This document shows, piece by piece, positions 52,081 to 62,582 of a DNA stretch of 64,000 nt; positions within the stretch are counted from its first letter, which is position 1, and every line of letters begins with the position of its first letter. Both the position numbers and the translations under genes were made by a program. Source of the stretch: Diploptera punctata (taxonomy: Eukaryota; Arthropoda; Insecta; Blattodea; Blaberidae); NCBI GenBank assembly GCA_030220185.1, contig JASPKZ010009692.1, positions 1 to 64,000 on the forward strand, written 5' to 3'. The notes under the pieces are model-generated. The model saw only the letters and a list, made by a program, of their open reading frames with translations, made no database searches and was not told where the DNA came from.

Positions 52081-52837
52081 ATGACTATTCTCGCCTCTCT
52101 CTCTCTCCCCCCTTGACTTCTATGTATATTCATTTGTTCATATGATGGATCACTATCATGATACCTAAAGATGCTTATCAAGATCTTGGAAGAGAAAAAC
52201 TAGAATGTAAACAGCTATGAGAGATTGAGATATTTATATCCCCACTTTCTTTAAAAATAGAACATGGTCTAATTTAAAAGCCTATTCTGAAGGGAAAAAC
52301 ATCTTGCACGCTGACAAATATGGTATTTATTATAATTGGACAGTACTGTTTAAAATGATTAATTGTTAATTTCTATGAAGACATAATTTGTTAAAAGGCA
52401 ATAAAAATGAAGTAAATAGATTACTCTGGTACCATATATTATTATCTATTTGGCAGTTATTCAACAATTCAATACACATGTGGTCGACTTTATTTCTTGT
52501 TATCCAATATTCTCCATTTTATGGTACTAAAATCAGATAGTGATAACGATATCACTGGAGTAACCTGTTTTATGATCAGATATATTTAACCTTACGTGAT
52601 TTTTTATATTATGGTACTTTTTGGAAATCATTGCATTTTGTAAGATGTTGAAGGAAACATGCATTAAGCCTTTTATAAAAAAGGCAGCCTGTCATCCATA
52701 TCATGCTCTAGATATTAAATTAATCTACAGATTTGCTTCAGAATTTCTCTTTGTAACAGCACAAAAACCTCCAATTTTATTAATTTTTCTGAAGAAGGAA
52801 AACTCTATTTTCTTCATATTTCTTTCATATATATTTT
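52081..52837. other. Intergenic or intronic sequence, no gene recognised
   Basis: A 100-codon plus frame at 52621-52923 is composed of unremarkable sequence, runs into the CTT repeat and LINE end, and is not convincing. Confidence 0.45.
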
Positions 52838-52925
52838 TTTCTTCTTCTTCTTCTTCTTCCTTCCAAGTATTAGGCCAAGGCCTGTTACGATCCTATAGAA
52901 AATTTTTCCTCCAGCATCCATGAAA
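52838..52925 (-). mobile_element. LINE 3' end with GAA tail
   Basis: Minus strand: 'ggaaaaattttctataggatcgtaac' to CCTAATACTTGGAAGG and (GAA)n. The same end is at 4832-4870 and 29518-29591. Confidence 0.75.
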
Positions 52926-53529
52926 TTCTCGTATAAGACTTGAAAGCATAATAATAGTCCCTTCAATTGGTTGCTGGCCAAAGGAAGGCAAGACCAGTGA
53001 TGGGGCTGCCATCTTACAGCCTCTGGTCAGGCTTTTCTGGAGAAGAAAAGAAAATAAAGGAAAGAAGAAATGGAAGAAACGAAAGACTCCCTAGTCCTCG
53101 GATGCCCTAATAACATTGGGGTCGAAAAAACAAGAGTTAACCAAGAGAGGCTAGATAGTAAAGTTAAAAGAGTGCAAAACACAAGTAAGTGGAAGAAATG
53201 TTCTGCACAGCCCGGGCACCCTGCGGTCGCCATCCACACATCCCCTAGATGAGGACCCCATAATAAAGAATGAATAAATCCAAAGTCAATTAAACCAAGG
53301 GGCATTTAAATCGATGTTTACTGTATATTGTATTGAAATTTACCTCACAGTATCGTTCTGTTAATTTTTATTAAATGTGTCTTGTAAGTTAGAATTTTTT
53401 TTTCTTGCCCACTATGTATAAATTTTAATAATGAGTTAGTAATCTTATTATAATTGTTAGTATAAACTATTTCTAATAATGTGTAATTAATTTCCTTACG
53501 ATGGGACAGTTGTTCAACATTTCTCTTAC
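52926..53529. other. Candidate U2SURP intron with unclassified sequence
   Basis: Holds an unrecognised moderately GC-rich block (52970-53310; frame 53070-53252 begins MEETKDSLVLGCPNNIGVEK). It may be an old retroposon body joined to the LINE end at 52838. No further U2SURP exon is visible. Confidence 0.4.
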
Positions 53530-54046
53530 GTTTGACGGCAGGCACTCCATCATCGAACTGTGTTTTGACAGCTCCTTTAAACTTGTGCCTTTCTTCTCTT
53601 TCTTCTTGAATTAATTTTAATTCTTCCTTGAATAGTTCTAAATTGCTTTTTTTCTTTTCTCTGTCACGTTTTTTTCCTGGACGTTCTGGTTTCCGATCAC
53701 CAAGTAATCTGGCATATGCTTGAGCACGCTCAGCTGTAGTTAATTTGTCCGCCAACTCTGAGAGGCGGGATTGAGGTTTATATAATTTCCCCTTTTCCCT
53801 TGTATCTTCCTGTCTACGTCCTGCATCATATGTGCCAGCCTTTACCCAAATCTTTGCAGTTTTACTGGGTGTCTCTTGAAATGTGGCCACAAATTCCTCA
53901 AAGGCTTGAGCAGCTGCTTCCTCTTGTTCTTTCTTCCTCTGCTCTTCTATTTCTTTCTTAGACATCTGTCGCTTTCCCATTGTTCCAATGGAAAAAGCTT
54001 TCAATTTTTGCTCTGCTATTTGTTTCATTAACGCCTTATCTGTCAT
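53530..54046 (-). CDS. U2SURP: U2SURP (SR140) first coding exon
   Basis: U2SURP is a U2 snRNP-associated splicing protein with RRM, SURP and CID domains. This exon encodes its N-terminal region, 172 codons without a break. KLKAFSIGTMGKRQMSKKE and the acidic/Lys-rich 'EEFVATFQ' segment match the family's 'KAFSIG...SKKE' start. Further on, GTYDAGRRQEDTREKGKLYK and KKKSNLELFKEELKLIQEER match 'RGKIYKPSSR' and 'KKSNLELFKEELK.IQEERDERH' of the human protein. It ends VPAVKR at a good donor (C|GTAAGA at 53529). Frame beyond the donor is not family-like. The start Met at 54046 is followed immediately by conserved sequence; a shorter leader than human is seen. Confidence 0.9.
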
Positions 54047-54249
54047 TCTGATTATTTTTTAAGTTTTTAACTACAGATTCACTGGTTAAAACCCAATAAT
54101 GATAAATTTAAAGTATTACTCATTCAACGGCAAAGAAAACTCATCTTAATTCACGAAAGTTTTGTGCTCTAAAATAACTAAGAAATTCTTACTTTTCATA
54201 TATATGTATTCTAAATTTATGAAGAACTGATTAAAAATACTTCAATATA
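54047..54249 (-). promoter_or_regulatory. Presumed 5' UTR and promoter region of U2SURP
   Basis: The 200 bp upstream of the start codon separate it from an LINE fragment at 54250. No TATA box or initiator can be argued from the sequence alone; assignment rests on position. Confidence 0.3.
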
Positions 54250-54612
54250 TATATTCAAATAGATGAACGGACAAGCAAATGGAGAAGACTACTTAACAGT
54301 GAGCTACATGACCTTTATAGGAAACGAGATCTAATAAGAACAGTTAAAGCTCATAGACTGCAATGGGTAGAACATGTGGCACAAACGGGGAATGAAAGAA
54401 TGGCATTGAAACTTCTTGTAGAAAAACCAGAGGGAAAATGTCCAGTTGGTAGACCAAGAATGAGGTGGGAGAATAGCGTTAACCATGATTTGAAGGAAAT
54501 AGATTATACAGGGGGTGATTAGAAAACACTAGCTCAGGATAGGAAAGTATGGAGAGCTTATATTTGTGCGGCCATGAACCTACATGTTCAATAGTGCCAG
54601 TGAGTTAGTTAT
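54250..54612 (+). pseudogene. RTE LINE 3' fragment
   Basis: Diverged copy of the LINE C-terminus: 'gatgaacggacaagcaaatggagaagact' through 'agactgcaatgggtagaacatgt' and 'ccagttggtagaccaagaatgaggtgggagaatag' to 'aatagtgccagtgagttagtt'. Confidence 0.85.
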
Positions 54613-54834
54613 AAAAATTTTAATTCAAATTTCTCTATAAATCATTGCAATAATTCTTAAGGGATTATATTTGGTGTTGAATTGTTTACTAGCTCTTGAA
54701 ACAATTATTAATATATATTGCCAGCAACCTTAAATATAAAATGGCCGTGCTAGTATTTTCTTATTTATTGCTTTCTCAGTTCTGAAATACAAGTTATAGT
54801 TACTGATTGCATCCCAGATTATTCATTTTGAATG

Positions 54835-54837
<3 letters not shown>

Positions 54838-54870
<33 letters not shown>
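54838..54870. repeat. (TA)n microsatellite
   Basis: Alternating A/T run. Confidence 0.95.
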
Positions 54871-54873
<3 letters not shown>

Positions 54874-54989
54874 TTTATTTCCTGCAGTTTTTCTTTGATC
54901 TTCTTTTTTAAAAGCAAAATTAAGTTTTTGTATCTTAGTACTTAATATTTTTATTTCTTGTTAGTAATTTTATTTAGTGATGACTAAAT

Positions 54990-55290
54990 ATATGGTGGGG
55001 GACACACTATAGCGTAGATAGTTAAGGCAATACGCTACAAACCGGAAGGTTGAGGGTTCAAGTCCTGATGGGGTCAGGATTTTTAAACTAAACCAAACAT
55101 TCTGGTGGCACAATTGCCCTGGGGTCGACTTAGTCTCTAACAGAAATGAGTACCTGGTGCTTGTTCTGGGGGTAAAGGCTACCGTCAATCCAGCTGACAT
55201 CAAGTGCTGATTGTCTAGAGTAAGTGGGAGCCTTAACCACCAAGGGCCTCCTGTGGCCTGTAGTGGGATCACTTTACCTTTTACCTTCAA
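54990..55290 (+). mobile_element. tRNA-like SINE
   Basis: Head 'ggggacacactatagcgtagatagttaaggc', then box B GAGGGTTCAAGTCCTGATGGG. The body contains 'ggtcgacttagtctctaacagaaatgagtacctgg' and 'ccttaaccaccaagggcctcctgtggcc'. No other copy in the window. Confidence 0.6.
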
Positions 55291-56450
55291 ATACATGGTG
55301 ATTGTAATATTAAACTGGATAAAATAAATCATCTAACTTATGGAATGTACATAGTATCTTGAAACCAGTGTTTTATTATCATCCACAAAGGTAAATAACT
55401 CTAAGCTGTCCATTGGGCTGTAAGATTATAACAAGAAAATAAAGGCCTAATATTTAATGGGTAGAAGAAGAAATTATAATATTAATGGATTGATTTTTAA
55501 TGTTTCAATCAATAGTTTTTGTTAAGATTTTTAAACTGATGAATTGAAAATAGCAGTTGGAAAATATGTGAACAGTGCACTCATAACATTAATTTAAATT
55601 GATAAGAAATAACATTCATTTTGACTTCTTTGGTATATTTACTTATTATAACATTTTTAATACTCATATTCGATAATCGTCTATAGAATCAATAATAAAT
55701 TTGCCAGTTGAAGTGAGGATGAGGAAGAGGGAAATTACCATCGAAATATCCATGAAGTGAAGTTGAATGTTAATTATTATCAATTTTAAATCAAGAATTA
55801 AAGATTTTTCTTATAGTTTTATCTAACTGAAGTTAACTGTTTCATGCATCTTTCTATGGATTGAATCTAATGGTAAGAGAGCTTATCAAGATTTCTTTCC
55901 TCCGATAGAACATTTGTGTCTTCCAGGCCTGGTCTAAAGCTAAGTTTATCAGTAGTATTTTTATACAATTGAGTATCTCTGAAACTTTAAAACCTAATAA
56001 AAATGTGTATTTTCAAATAAAATATATATAAAGATTGATGTGTTGATGGAGTTTAACTCCCATATATCTTATTCAAAACTTATGCAACTTATATATTTTC
56101 TGCACAACTTGTGCGCACTTATTCTATTATTTATCTGATTTAATTATCAATTTTTCTCAATCAGGAGCATAGGGCATCTATAAAGAGTCTCCTATGCTGT
56201 CTTCTTTCCAGTTTATTCCTATCCTTGCATTTTTGTTTTGTACAATTCTTTTCTAGGTTTTTTATTTTTATTTTATTCCTCTTCCTCTTTTACCTGAGGA
56301 TTCCATTCCAATGCTACTTTCTCAATGGCTTCATTATCTTACTATAATTTTTGTCCTATTCAGTTTCATTTATGTCTTTTTATTTCTATTTTAATTTTGT
56401 GTGTGTGTGTGTTTTTTCCCCCATAGTCTTTTATTTGATATTATTTGTGG
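55291..56450. other. Unrecognised AT-rich sequence
   Basis: No coding or repeat feature supported. A pyrimidine-rich stretch lies at 56200-56420 with a (GT)n run at about 56399-56412. Confidence 0.45.
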
Positions 56451-56997
56451 ATGTTGGAGGAGGGTTATTGTTGGGGTAAAGGGGTGAAGAGGTGTAGGTG
56501 TGATTTAGTGACACTAGGAATACTGAAGGAGTTCTCCATGTGTGAGAACTTAGGTTGCTCAGGTTGGTAATCGGTAGAGTTGAGGTTCTTATCTAGGGAT
56601 TCCACGAGGACTTCGTCGGGCAGAATTAATGTGTAAAGAAGGTCTGGTAAAAGTAGTTTATTCTTATCTTTTATAAACTGCAAGTAATTGTATATATGAA
56701 GTGACTTTATTTAACTTTCAGAACGAAGTGTTTTTGAGAAGTGACTTTGTTTGATCGTCTACGAGAAGTGACTTGATGTAATATTATATGAGAAGTGACT
56801 TTGTTTGATCGTACACGAGAAGTGACTTGATGTAATTTTATATGAGAAGTGACGAGGAGAAGCCTCTCTCGCCTATAGGTAAATTAGTTACTCCCACTAC
56901 CTCGATCTCGTGGACCTTAGGTCAGTGCTTAGGCACATATAACGCAACATATAATTGGTTAATGCGCCCTCCTATTTTGATCCCGGGGGTGTTACAA
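56451..56997 (+). mobile_element. Candidate LTR with leader (tentative)
   Basis: The block could start TGTTGGAGGAGG and end GGTGTTACA, the TG...CA ends of an LTR. It is followed 10 bp later by TGGCGATTTACGCC, which looks like a tRNA primer-binding site. A 62-bp tandem duplication lies inside (56735-56850). No second copy of the LTR is seen in the window, so this is only a candidate. Confidence 0.35.
56735..56850 (+). repeat. Tandem repeat, about 62-bp period
   Basis: 'gagaagtgactttgtttgatcgt' and 'cgagaagtgacttgatgtaat' alternate twice, followed by a third GAGAAGTGAC. Confidence 0.85.
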
Positions 56998-57213
56998 ATT
57001 TATCATTGGCGATTTACGCCTTCAGAGGTTAGACCTTTTTTACCCGTGCTGGCTTCACGTACAGTCGGGTCACAAACATTAGCTAGGTTTGGGTTTTTTT
57101 TCTTAGGCTTGGGTTTTTTCCTAGGCTTCAGACGCTAGAAAATTGCCATATTCCCACACTTTTTGCTAGCGTTGTTTGTGTAAGGGTAAAACCCCCGCTT
57201 GTACATTTAGCTA

Positions 57214-57435
57214 ATGGGTATGGTTATCACGATAAATCAGTTAACTGGAGGCTTAGAAGATATTTCTACTCAATCTGTCGAGCAAAGGATTTTGTCATTA
57301 GTAAGTTATTATCATGTGTCAGCCACTTCCGTCTTAACAAAAGAAAGGGTGACATTACCTGAGTTGTCAGTACCCTCATTAATAACTAGCAATTTAATTA
57401 CATTGATGCTGACTTTTTTGGATCATTTTATATGA
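57214..57435 (+). CDS. Short frame downstream of candidate LTR, unknown
   Basis: 73 codons beginning MGMVITINQLTGGLEDISTQ. It is at the position where a gag-like ORF would start if the preceding block is an LTR plus primer-binding site. No gag motif is recognised and the frame ends early. Confidence 0.25.
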   Translation: MGMVITINQLTGGLEDISTQSVEQRILSLVSYYHVSATSVLTKERVTLPELSVPSLITSNLITLMLTFLDHFI

Positions 57436-57976
57436 CCTTTGCTCCTACATAATCAGGTTCCACTCGCCTCCCTGATCAATTTGAATGTAAATATGACCTA
57501 AGTCCAGTAACTGCTTCATTCAATGATATTATAATTTTATCTGATTATTATTGCCGATAGGGATTTATTTAGATTTACACAGGAGTCTGTGTGAATGACT
57601 TGCCACATATGCCCTATAATCAAATGGAAAAATCAAGGGATTTTTTCATTTGTTTATAATCCTCTCGCATAATATAATGCTAGTATCATAGCTATAGTGG
57701 CCTTTAAAAAATGGCTATCATATTTTGGTTAGAGCACGTTAACCCTGAGAGTGTTGCCAGCACGTCAATTATGTACAGATTGTAAACACTGATATGTATT
57801 CCTTTTACCAGGGAACGTTCTTTGATGTTAAATAGACTCACTTTTTGCAATATAGACATACATAAATATTCATAAAGAAAAAAAAGATACACCCTTAATA
57901 TAAATTTGGTGGTCTACTCAAACCATTCATGCTTATACAATTACCATTCAAAACTATTTAGTTGAATACCAGTATA
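57436..57976. other. Unrecognised sequence before the LTR retrotransposon
   Basis: May be the body of the same older element as 57214; nothing specific seen. Confidence 0.35.
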
Positions 57977-57980
57977 GCAT

Positions 57981-58889
57981 TGTGCGGGGGGGGTGAGAAA
58001 GAACCCTTAAACTCGCTCTACTAACCACTTGTGGGTAAGTATTTCCAACCACACTACTGCTACCATTTGTGGGGTTAGAAAAGCAAACCACGCTCCGCGT
58101 AACACTTGTCCGGGATCGGGCTTTGTTATTGCCGTATTTATTAATGTGGTCCTGATATTCAAAGAAGTTATCTGTAAGAAAGCAGCTTGCCTCGGGCCCA
58201 TGAAAGGCAGCTATTAATTCATCTTTCTTTCCCTGATGAACATATATACATATATAGATACTGATTATTAAATGCATACAGTGAGTGATTTTTGTTACAG
58301 GATAGTGAATAACTACTTATACTTGAATAATAACAGAGGGGCGTGGTTTAAAAAGATAAGCTTTTAATATAAACAAGTTGGTTATAAATAAAATAATAAA
58401 TTAATAACAAAAGATGATTCTTGATCAAACAATCAAGCATAGCTGTAGAAATAACTGAATAAATAACGTACCATACATAATACCACACTCACACACGTGT
58501 CCAAGCTTTAGGAATCACTTCTTCCGTACATTGCTGGACTAACTCAAAACAGACCTCTTCTCGGTCTCAATCAACTTGTCTATATAGACCACCATATTAA
58601 CCTTCCAGTCGCATGGTGAGCTGGAAGTGGATTCCACCTTTGAATCCGCTTTTAAGTAACCAAACGCCGATTGCTAGGCTGATCGAATGATGATGTTCGG
58701 TAAGAGTACAATGTATATAAAGGTTCGCAAGTAGAAGGGATATGCGTCGTAGAGATGCGCGGCAGAAAGGATGAAAAGGGGAAGGGTAGGCACACGGAAA
58801 ACAGGACATTGGCATATTTCATAAATGTTCTGTAGTAGGGAGGAGAACAAAGATACCATACTGAACCGCAGAAAGGCACTTTCGGTTCA
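57981..58889 (-). repeat. LTR (3' LTR of the minus-strand element)
   Basis: 909 bp, matches 61060-61966 nearly base for base. Differences include a longer G run at the start and small indels at about 58497 and 58825. Confidence 0.95.
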
Positions 58890-59586
58890 ATAACTCCCCC
58901 TGCGCCCTCCGGGTAAAAAGAAGACAGTCCATAAACTTCAAAATAATGTCCGGTAGAACAATCCCACGTTGGGAGGGGCACATCAACACTATCAGATTCC
59001 AGCGATAAACTTTAGCACAAATCTCCATCGTCCCCTAAATCACAATCACCACACTCGCTTCAATGTTGACTATACAGGCGCTGACAATAAACTCCATCTG
59101 GACTCAGTCGCCATAGTACAACTCTGCGGTGTTCCAGGTGAAGAACAGGGTGACGATACCATAATTGGATTGCCGGATCGCAATCCCGCTCCACCGCTAT
59201 CCAGGAATCTGTAGTTACATAACCATGTCGGTCAGCTGGGCACTCGGGGGTCGGCCGGATCCACCAAGCGCCAATATTAAGGAAGGGTAAACTGAAACAA
59301 AAAACAGGCGAAGACAGGAAAACGGAACCTCAGACATACTAGTTCAACATGTGCCATAATACAAAATGTTTTTGTAACCAATATCTAGTTTAACATACAG
59401 ATATTTTCACAACAAACATGCTTGGATTCACTCCATTACATAACATAGTTTAACTTGACTGACATTTTGTATTTATAACGTGGCCATGGACGCTTACTAA
59501 TTTCTAGTTACCCTCGTTTTAGAATTTAGCCTGCGTCTCATTAGCAAAACCTGGACCACGTATACAGAAACTCACTCTAGTAGCTC

Positions 59587-60720
59587 CTACAACCAAAAGG
59601 ATGGCTCAATCAGCCCATATACCAATATACATAAGTAGCTTTCTCTAATATCCCAAACAAATATATACAAACAAACTACGTAGAAAAAACTAAGATCGAC
59701 ACTCTCTAGCAAGATGTCCAAAACGCTGACATTTCCAACATTGTAAATTACTTTTTGATGCCAAGAGTGATCGCGAGAAGAACGATTCGCAGAAGTAGGA
59801 GGTTTACTTAAATTATCAGGCTTACTTTTTTCGCTGAAGTTCCTTTGTCTTTCAGCTATCTCAAAATCAGCCACTTTCCTAGCCAAGACACACATTTCGG
59901 CTACATTTTGAGGTTTCGTAGCAAAAACCAAATGCTGTCTGGTGGCCGGCGACATATTTTGAAGAATAATGTCAATCAACTTTTCTTCCGAAAATTGAGG
60001 GTTCAATACAAGTGAAGCTCCCTGGATTTCGGAAATAAACTCCAGCAAAGATTCTTTAGAAAGTTGGAATCGTCGTGACACAAATTTAATCCAATAGTCC
60101 TCTAATAATCTAGGAGGCAACAACGAACATTTCACATATTCTAAACTCTCCATCCAAGTAAATCTCAATTTAACAACCTCACTCCAAACCTTCAATAGTA
60201 TTCCTCCAATGCAACTCAAAATCGAGTTTACAAAATACTCATCGGGAACCAATTTCAATTCGAAGATCGAGTTGAGTTTAATAAGGAAGACAACTAGCAA
60301 TTCCTTATCATTACCATCGCAGGGATCAACTTTTGTAATTAATTCTCGAAAAATTCGCTGATTATTTTCCTCCGTATGAGAAGAAAGGTTGGGGACCGTT
60401 CCACTAGAAAAATCCTTGATGGAGCTAAGTCTACGATCAATTATATTCTTGTTCTGTTCTGCAGAATAATCCTCCGGAACTGCGCTGTCTACAATAAACT
60501 TACGCTTTATTAATGTTTGTTCAGCCGGGGAGAGAGAATTCATATGAATCTTAAGTCGCTGACGTAATATATTTACATCGCCTTCAACCTCAATACCTAG
60601 TAAGCTCAACTCTCGGACGAGATTATCTTTAGATATTACATCTATCCAACTAGGCATGTTTACAAAGTACAATGAACAAAAGATGTAAACAACTATAAGC
60701 GAACGTAGTTTAGTATGCAT
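59587..60720 (-). pseudogene. Retrotransposon gag-like protein
   Basis: An open frame of 377 codons. It opens with a hydrophobic leader before MPSWIDVISKDNLVRELSLLG, where the true start is more likely (60657); that segment resembles a SAP-type DNA-binding motif. A long helical region (about residues 130-300; FVSRRFQLSKESLLEFISEI) is capsid-like. The end is shifted: in the neighbouring frame, CWKCQRFGHLARECRS (about 59745-59695) is a CCHC zinc knuckle (C-x2-C-x4-H-x4-C) followed by a stop. A one-base indel or programmed shift near 59755 separates the two. No pol follows. Confidence 0.8.
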
Positions 60721-61046
60721 AAGTCACTCTCCGTTTACGTATAAAGAAAGATGAGTCAATATCATTTACGTGAAATAATACAAACGCGTAAATTAATACT
60801 TTTCAATAACTTTAACATAGATACCAAGTATCGAAAACAAATAGTTATCCGCAGGGTAATATCTCTGAAAAAATGTCGACTTTCTAATTCCAAATTTCAT
60901 TTACGACCATACAGAGTCTATACCCTTGTCTTGGCACTTGAAACCAAAACTCCGAAACTTGAGTAGAAAATTTTAAATCGATACCACTAGAACCACTATT
61001 AATAGAGTACAGCATATCTTTCAAAGCTGAAAGATACAAAACCGCG

Positions 61047-61059
61047 CTCTGCTACCATT
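61047..61059 (-). other. Primer-binding site candidate
   Basis: Read on the minus strand, TGGTAGCAGAGC begins about 2 nt after the end of the upstream LTR. TGG pairs with the CCA end of a tRNA. Position is as expected for an LTR retrotransposon. Confidence 0.6.
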
Positions 61060-61966
61060 TGTGCGGGGGGTGAGAAAGAACCCTTAAACTCGCTCTACTA
61101 ACCACTTGTGGGTAAGTATTTCCAACCACACTACTGCTACCATTTGTGGGGTTAGAAAAGCAAACCACGTTCCGCGTAACACTTGTCCGGGATCGGGCTT
61201 TGTTATTGCCGTATTTATTAATGTGGTCCTGATATTGAAAGAAGTTATCTGTAAGAAAGCAGCTTGCCTCGGGCCCATGAAAGGCAGCTATTAATTCATC
61301 TTTCTTTCCCTGATGAACATATATACATATATAGATACTGATTATTAAATGCATACAGTGAGTGATTTTTGTTACAGGATAGTGAATAACTACTTATACT
61401 TGAATAATAACAGAGGGGCGTGGTTTAAAAAGATAAGCTTTTAATATAAACAAGTTGGTTATAAATAAAATAATAAATTAATAACAAAAGATGATTCTTG
61501 ATCAAACAATCAAGCATAGCTGTAGAAATAACTGAATAAATAACGTACCATACATAATACCACACTCACAACGTGTCCAATCTTTAGGAATCACTTCTTC
61601 CGTACATTGCTGGACTAACTCAAAACAGACCTCTTCTCGGTCTCAATCAACTTGTCTATATAGACCACCATATTAACCTTCCAGTCGCATGGTGAGCTGG
61701 AAGTGGATTCCACCTTTGAATCCGCTTTTAAGTAACCAAACGCCGATTGCTAGGCTGATCGTAAGATGATGTTCGGTAAGAGTACAATGTATATAAAGGT
61801 TCGCAAGTAGAAGGGATATGCGTCGTAGAGATGCGCGGCAGAAAGGATGAAAAGGGGAAGGGTAGGCACACGGAAAACAGGACATTGGCATATTTCATAA
61901 AATGTTCTGTAGTAGGGAGGAGAACAAAGATACCATACTGAACCGCAGAAAGGCACTTTCGGTTCA
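61060..61966 (-). repeat. LTR (5' LTR of the minus-strand element)
   Basis: 907 bp, direct repeat of 57981-58889. Read on the minus strand it begins TGAACCG and ends CCCCGCACA. Confidence 0.95.
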
Positions 61967-61970
61967 GCAT

Positions 61971-62440
61971 AAATTGCTTCTTCATGAGTAACTGTTTATT
62001 TACAATTTCATCTACACCTTAATATCTACCTACATTATAATGTGCGTCTACAGCTTGGGAATTCATTTGCGATGAACCAGTTTTGTCTACTTCAAACCAT
62101 ATGTCGAATAATACTTCAGTTTTGCTAAATTTAATTTAAATTGAGTCAATAAGACTTATTTACATGGATCATATATTTGCGACCAAAATACTAAAATATC
62201 GCGTCTAAGCAGCTGTGCTATCGTTATAAACAATTATTATTGATAGTATTACAACCTGATCTTATTTTTCCCCATAGGTATTGCATACATACGAATTCAT
62301 CATGATTATTAATCCATGAAATATTCATGATTCTTAACGTTTTATTCTCAACATATTTCGGCTCATTTACTCTGCCAAAGCATAACTGGCTGTATCATCA
62401 CTCAGCCAAACGACGTTATTTTCTTAAGCGTGCAAAATAT
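61971..62440. other. Unrecognised sequence after the LTR retrotransposon
   Basis: Continuation of the sequence interrupted by the LTR element. No gene recognised. Confidence 0.4.
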
Positions 62441-62445
62441 TTTCA

Positions 62446-62582
62446 TTCGAATACAGAATCGCATGGTATGTCACATTCGCTTCCACCAGCGACCATGACT
62501 TCATCTCATCTCATTATTAACATCGAATACAAATTCGCATAAATTGTCACATTCGCTTCCATCAGCGACCATGACCTCATTA
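62446..62582. repeat. Tandem duplication, about 75 bp apart
   Basis: 'gaatacagaatcgcat...gtcacattcgcttccaccagcgaccatgacttcat' is followed by a second, slightly diverged copy ('gaatacaaattcgcat...catcagcgaccatgacctcat'). Confidence 0.8.

Larger units (their letters stand above)
57981..61966 (-). mobile_element. LTR retrotransposon, gag-only, minus strand
   Basis: Two direct repeats (57981-58889 and 61060-61966) bound a 2.17-kb interior. GCAT occurs at 57977-57980 and 61967-61970 as a 4-bp target duplication. Both LTRs start TGTGCGGGG and end GGTTCA on the plus strand. Next to the upstream LTR, read on the minus strand, lies TGGTAGCAGAGCG, a likely tRNA primer-binding site. Next to the downstream LTR is a purine tract (GCAGGGGGAG). 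The interior has gag but no protease, RT or integrase, so it is non-autonomous. LTRs differ at roughly 8 sites. Confidence 0.9.

Noticed and set aside
58007..58277. Protein-coding genes within the LTRs (frames repeated at 61052-61354)
   Set aside because: They are identical shadows in both LTRs, without start context or recognised domains.
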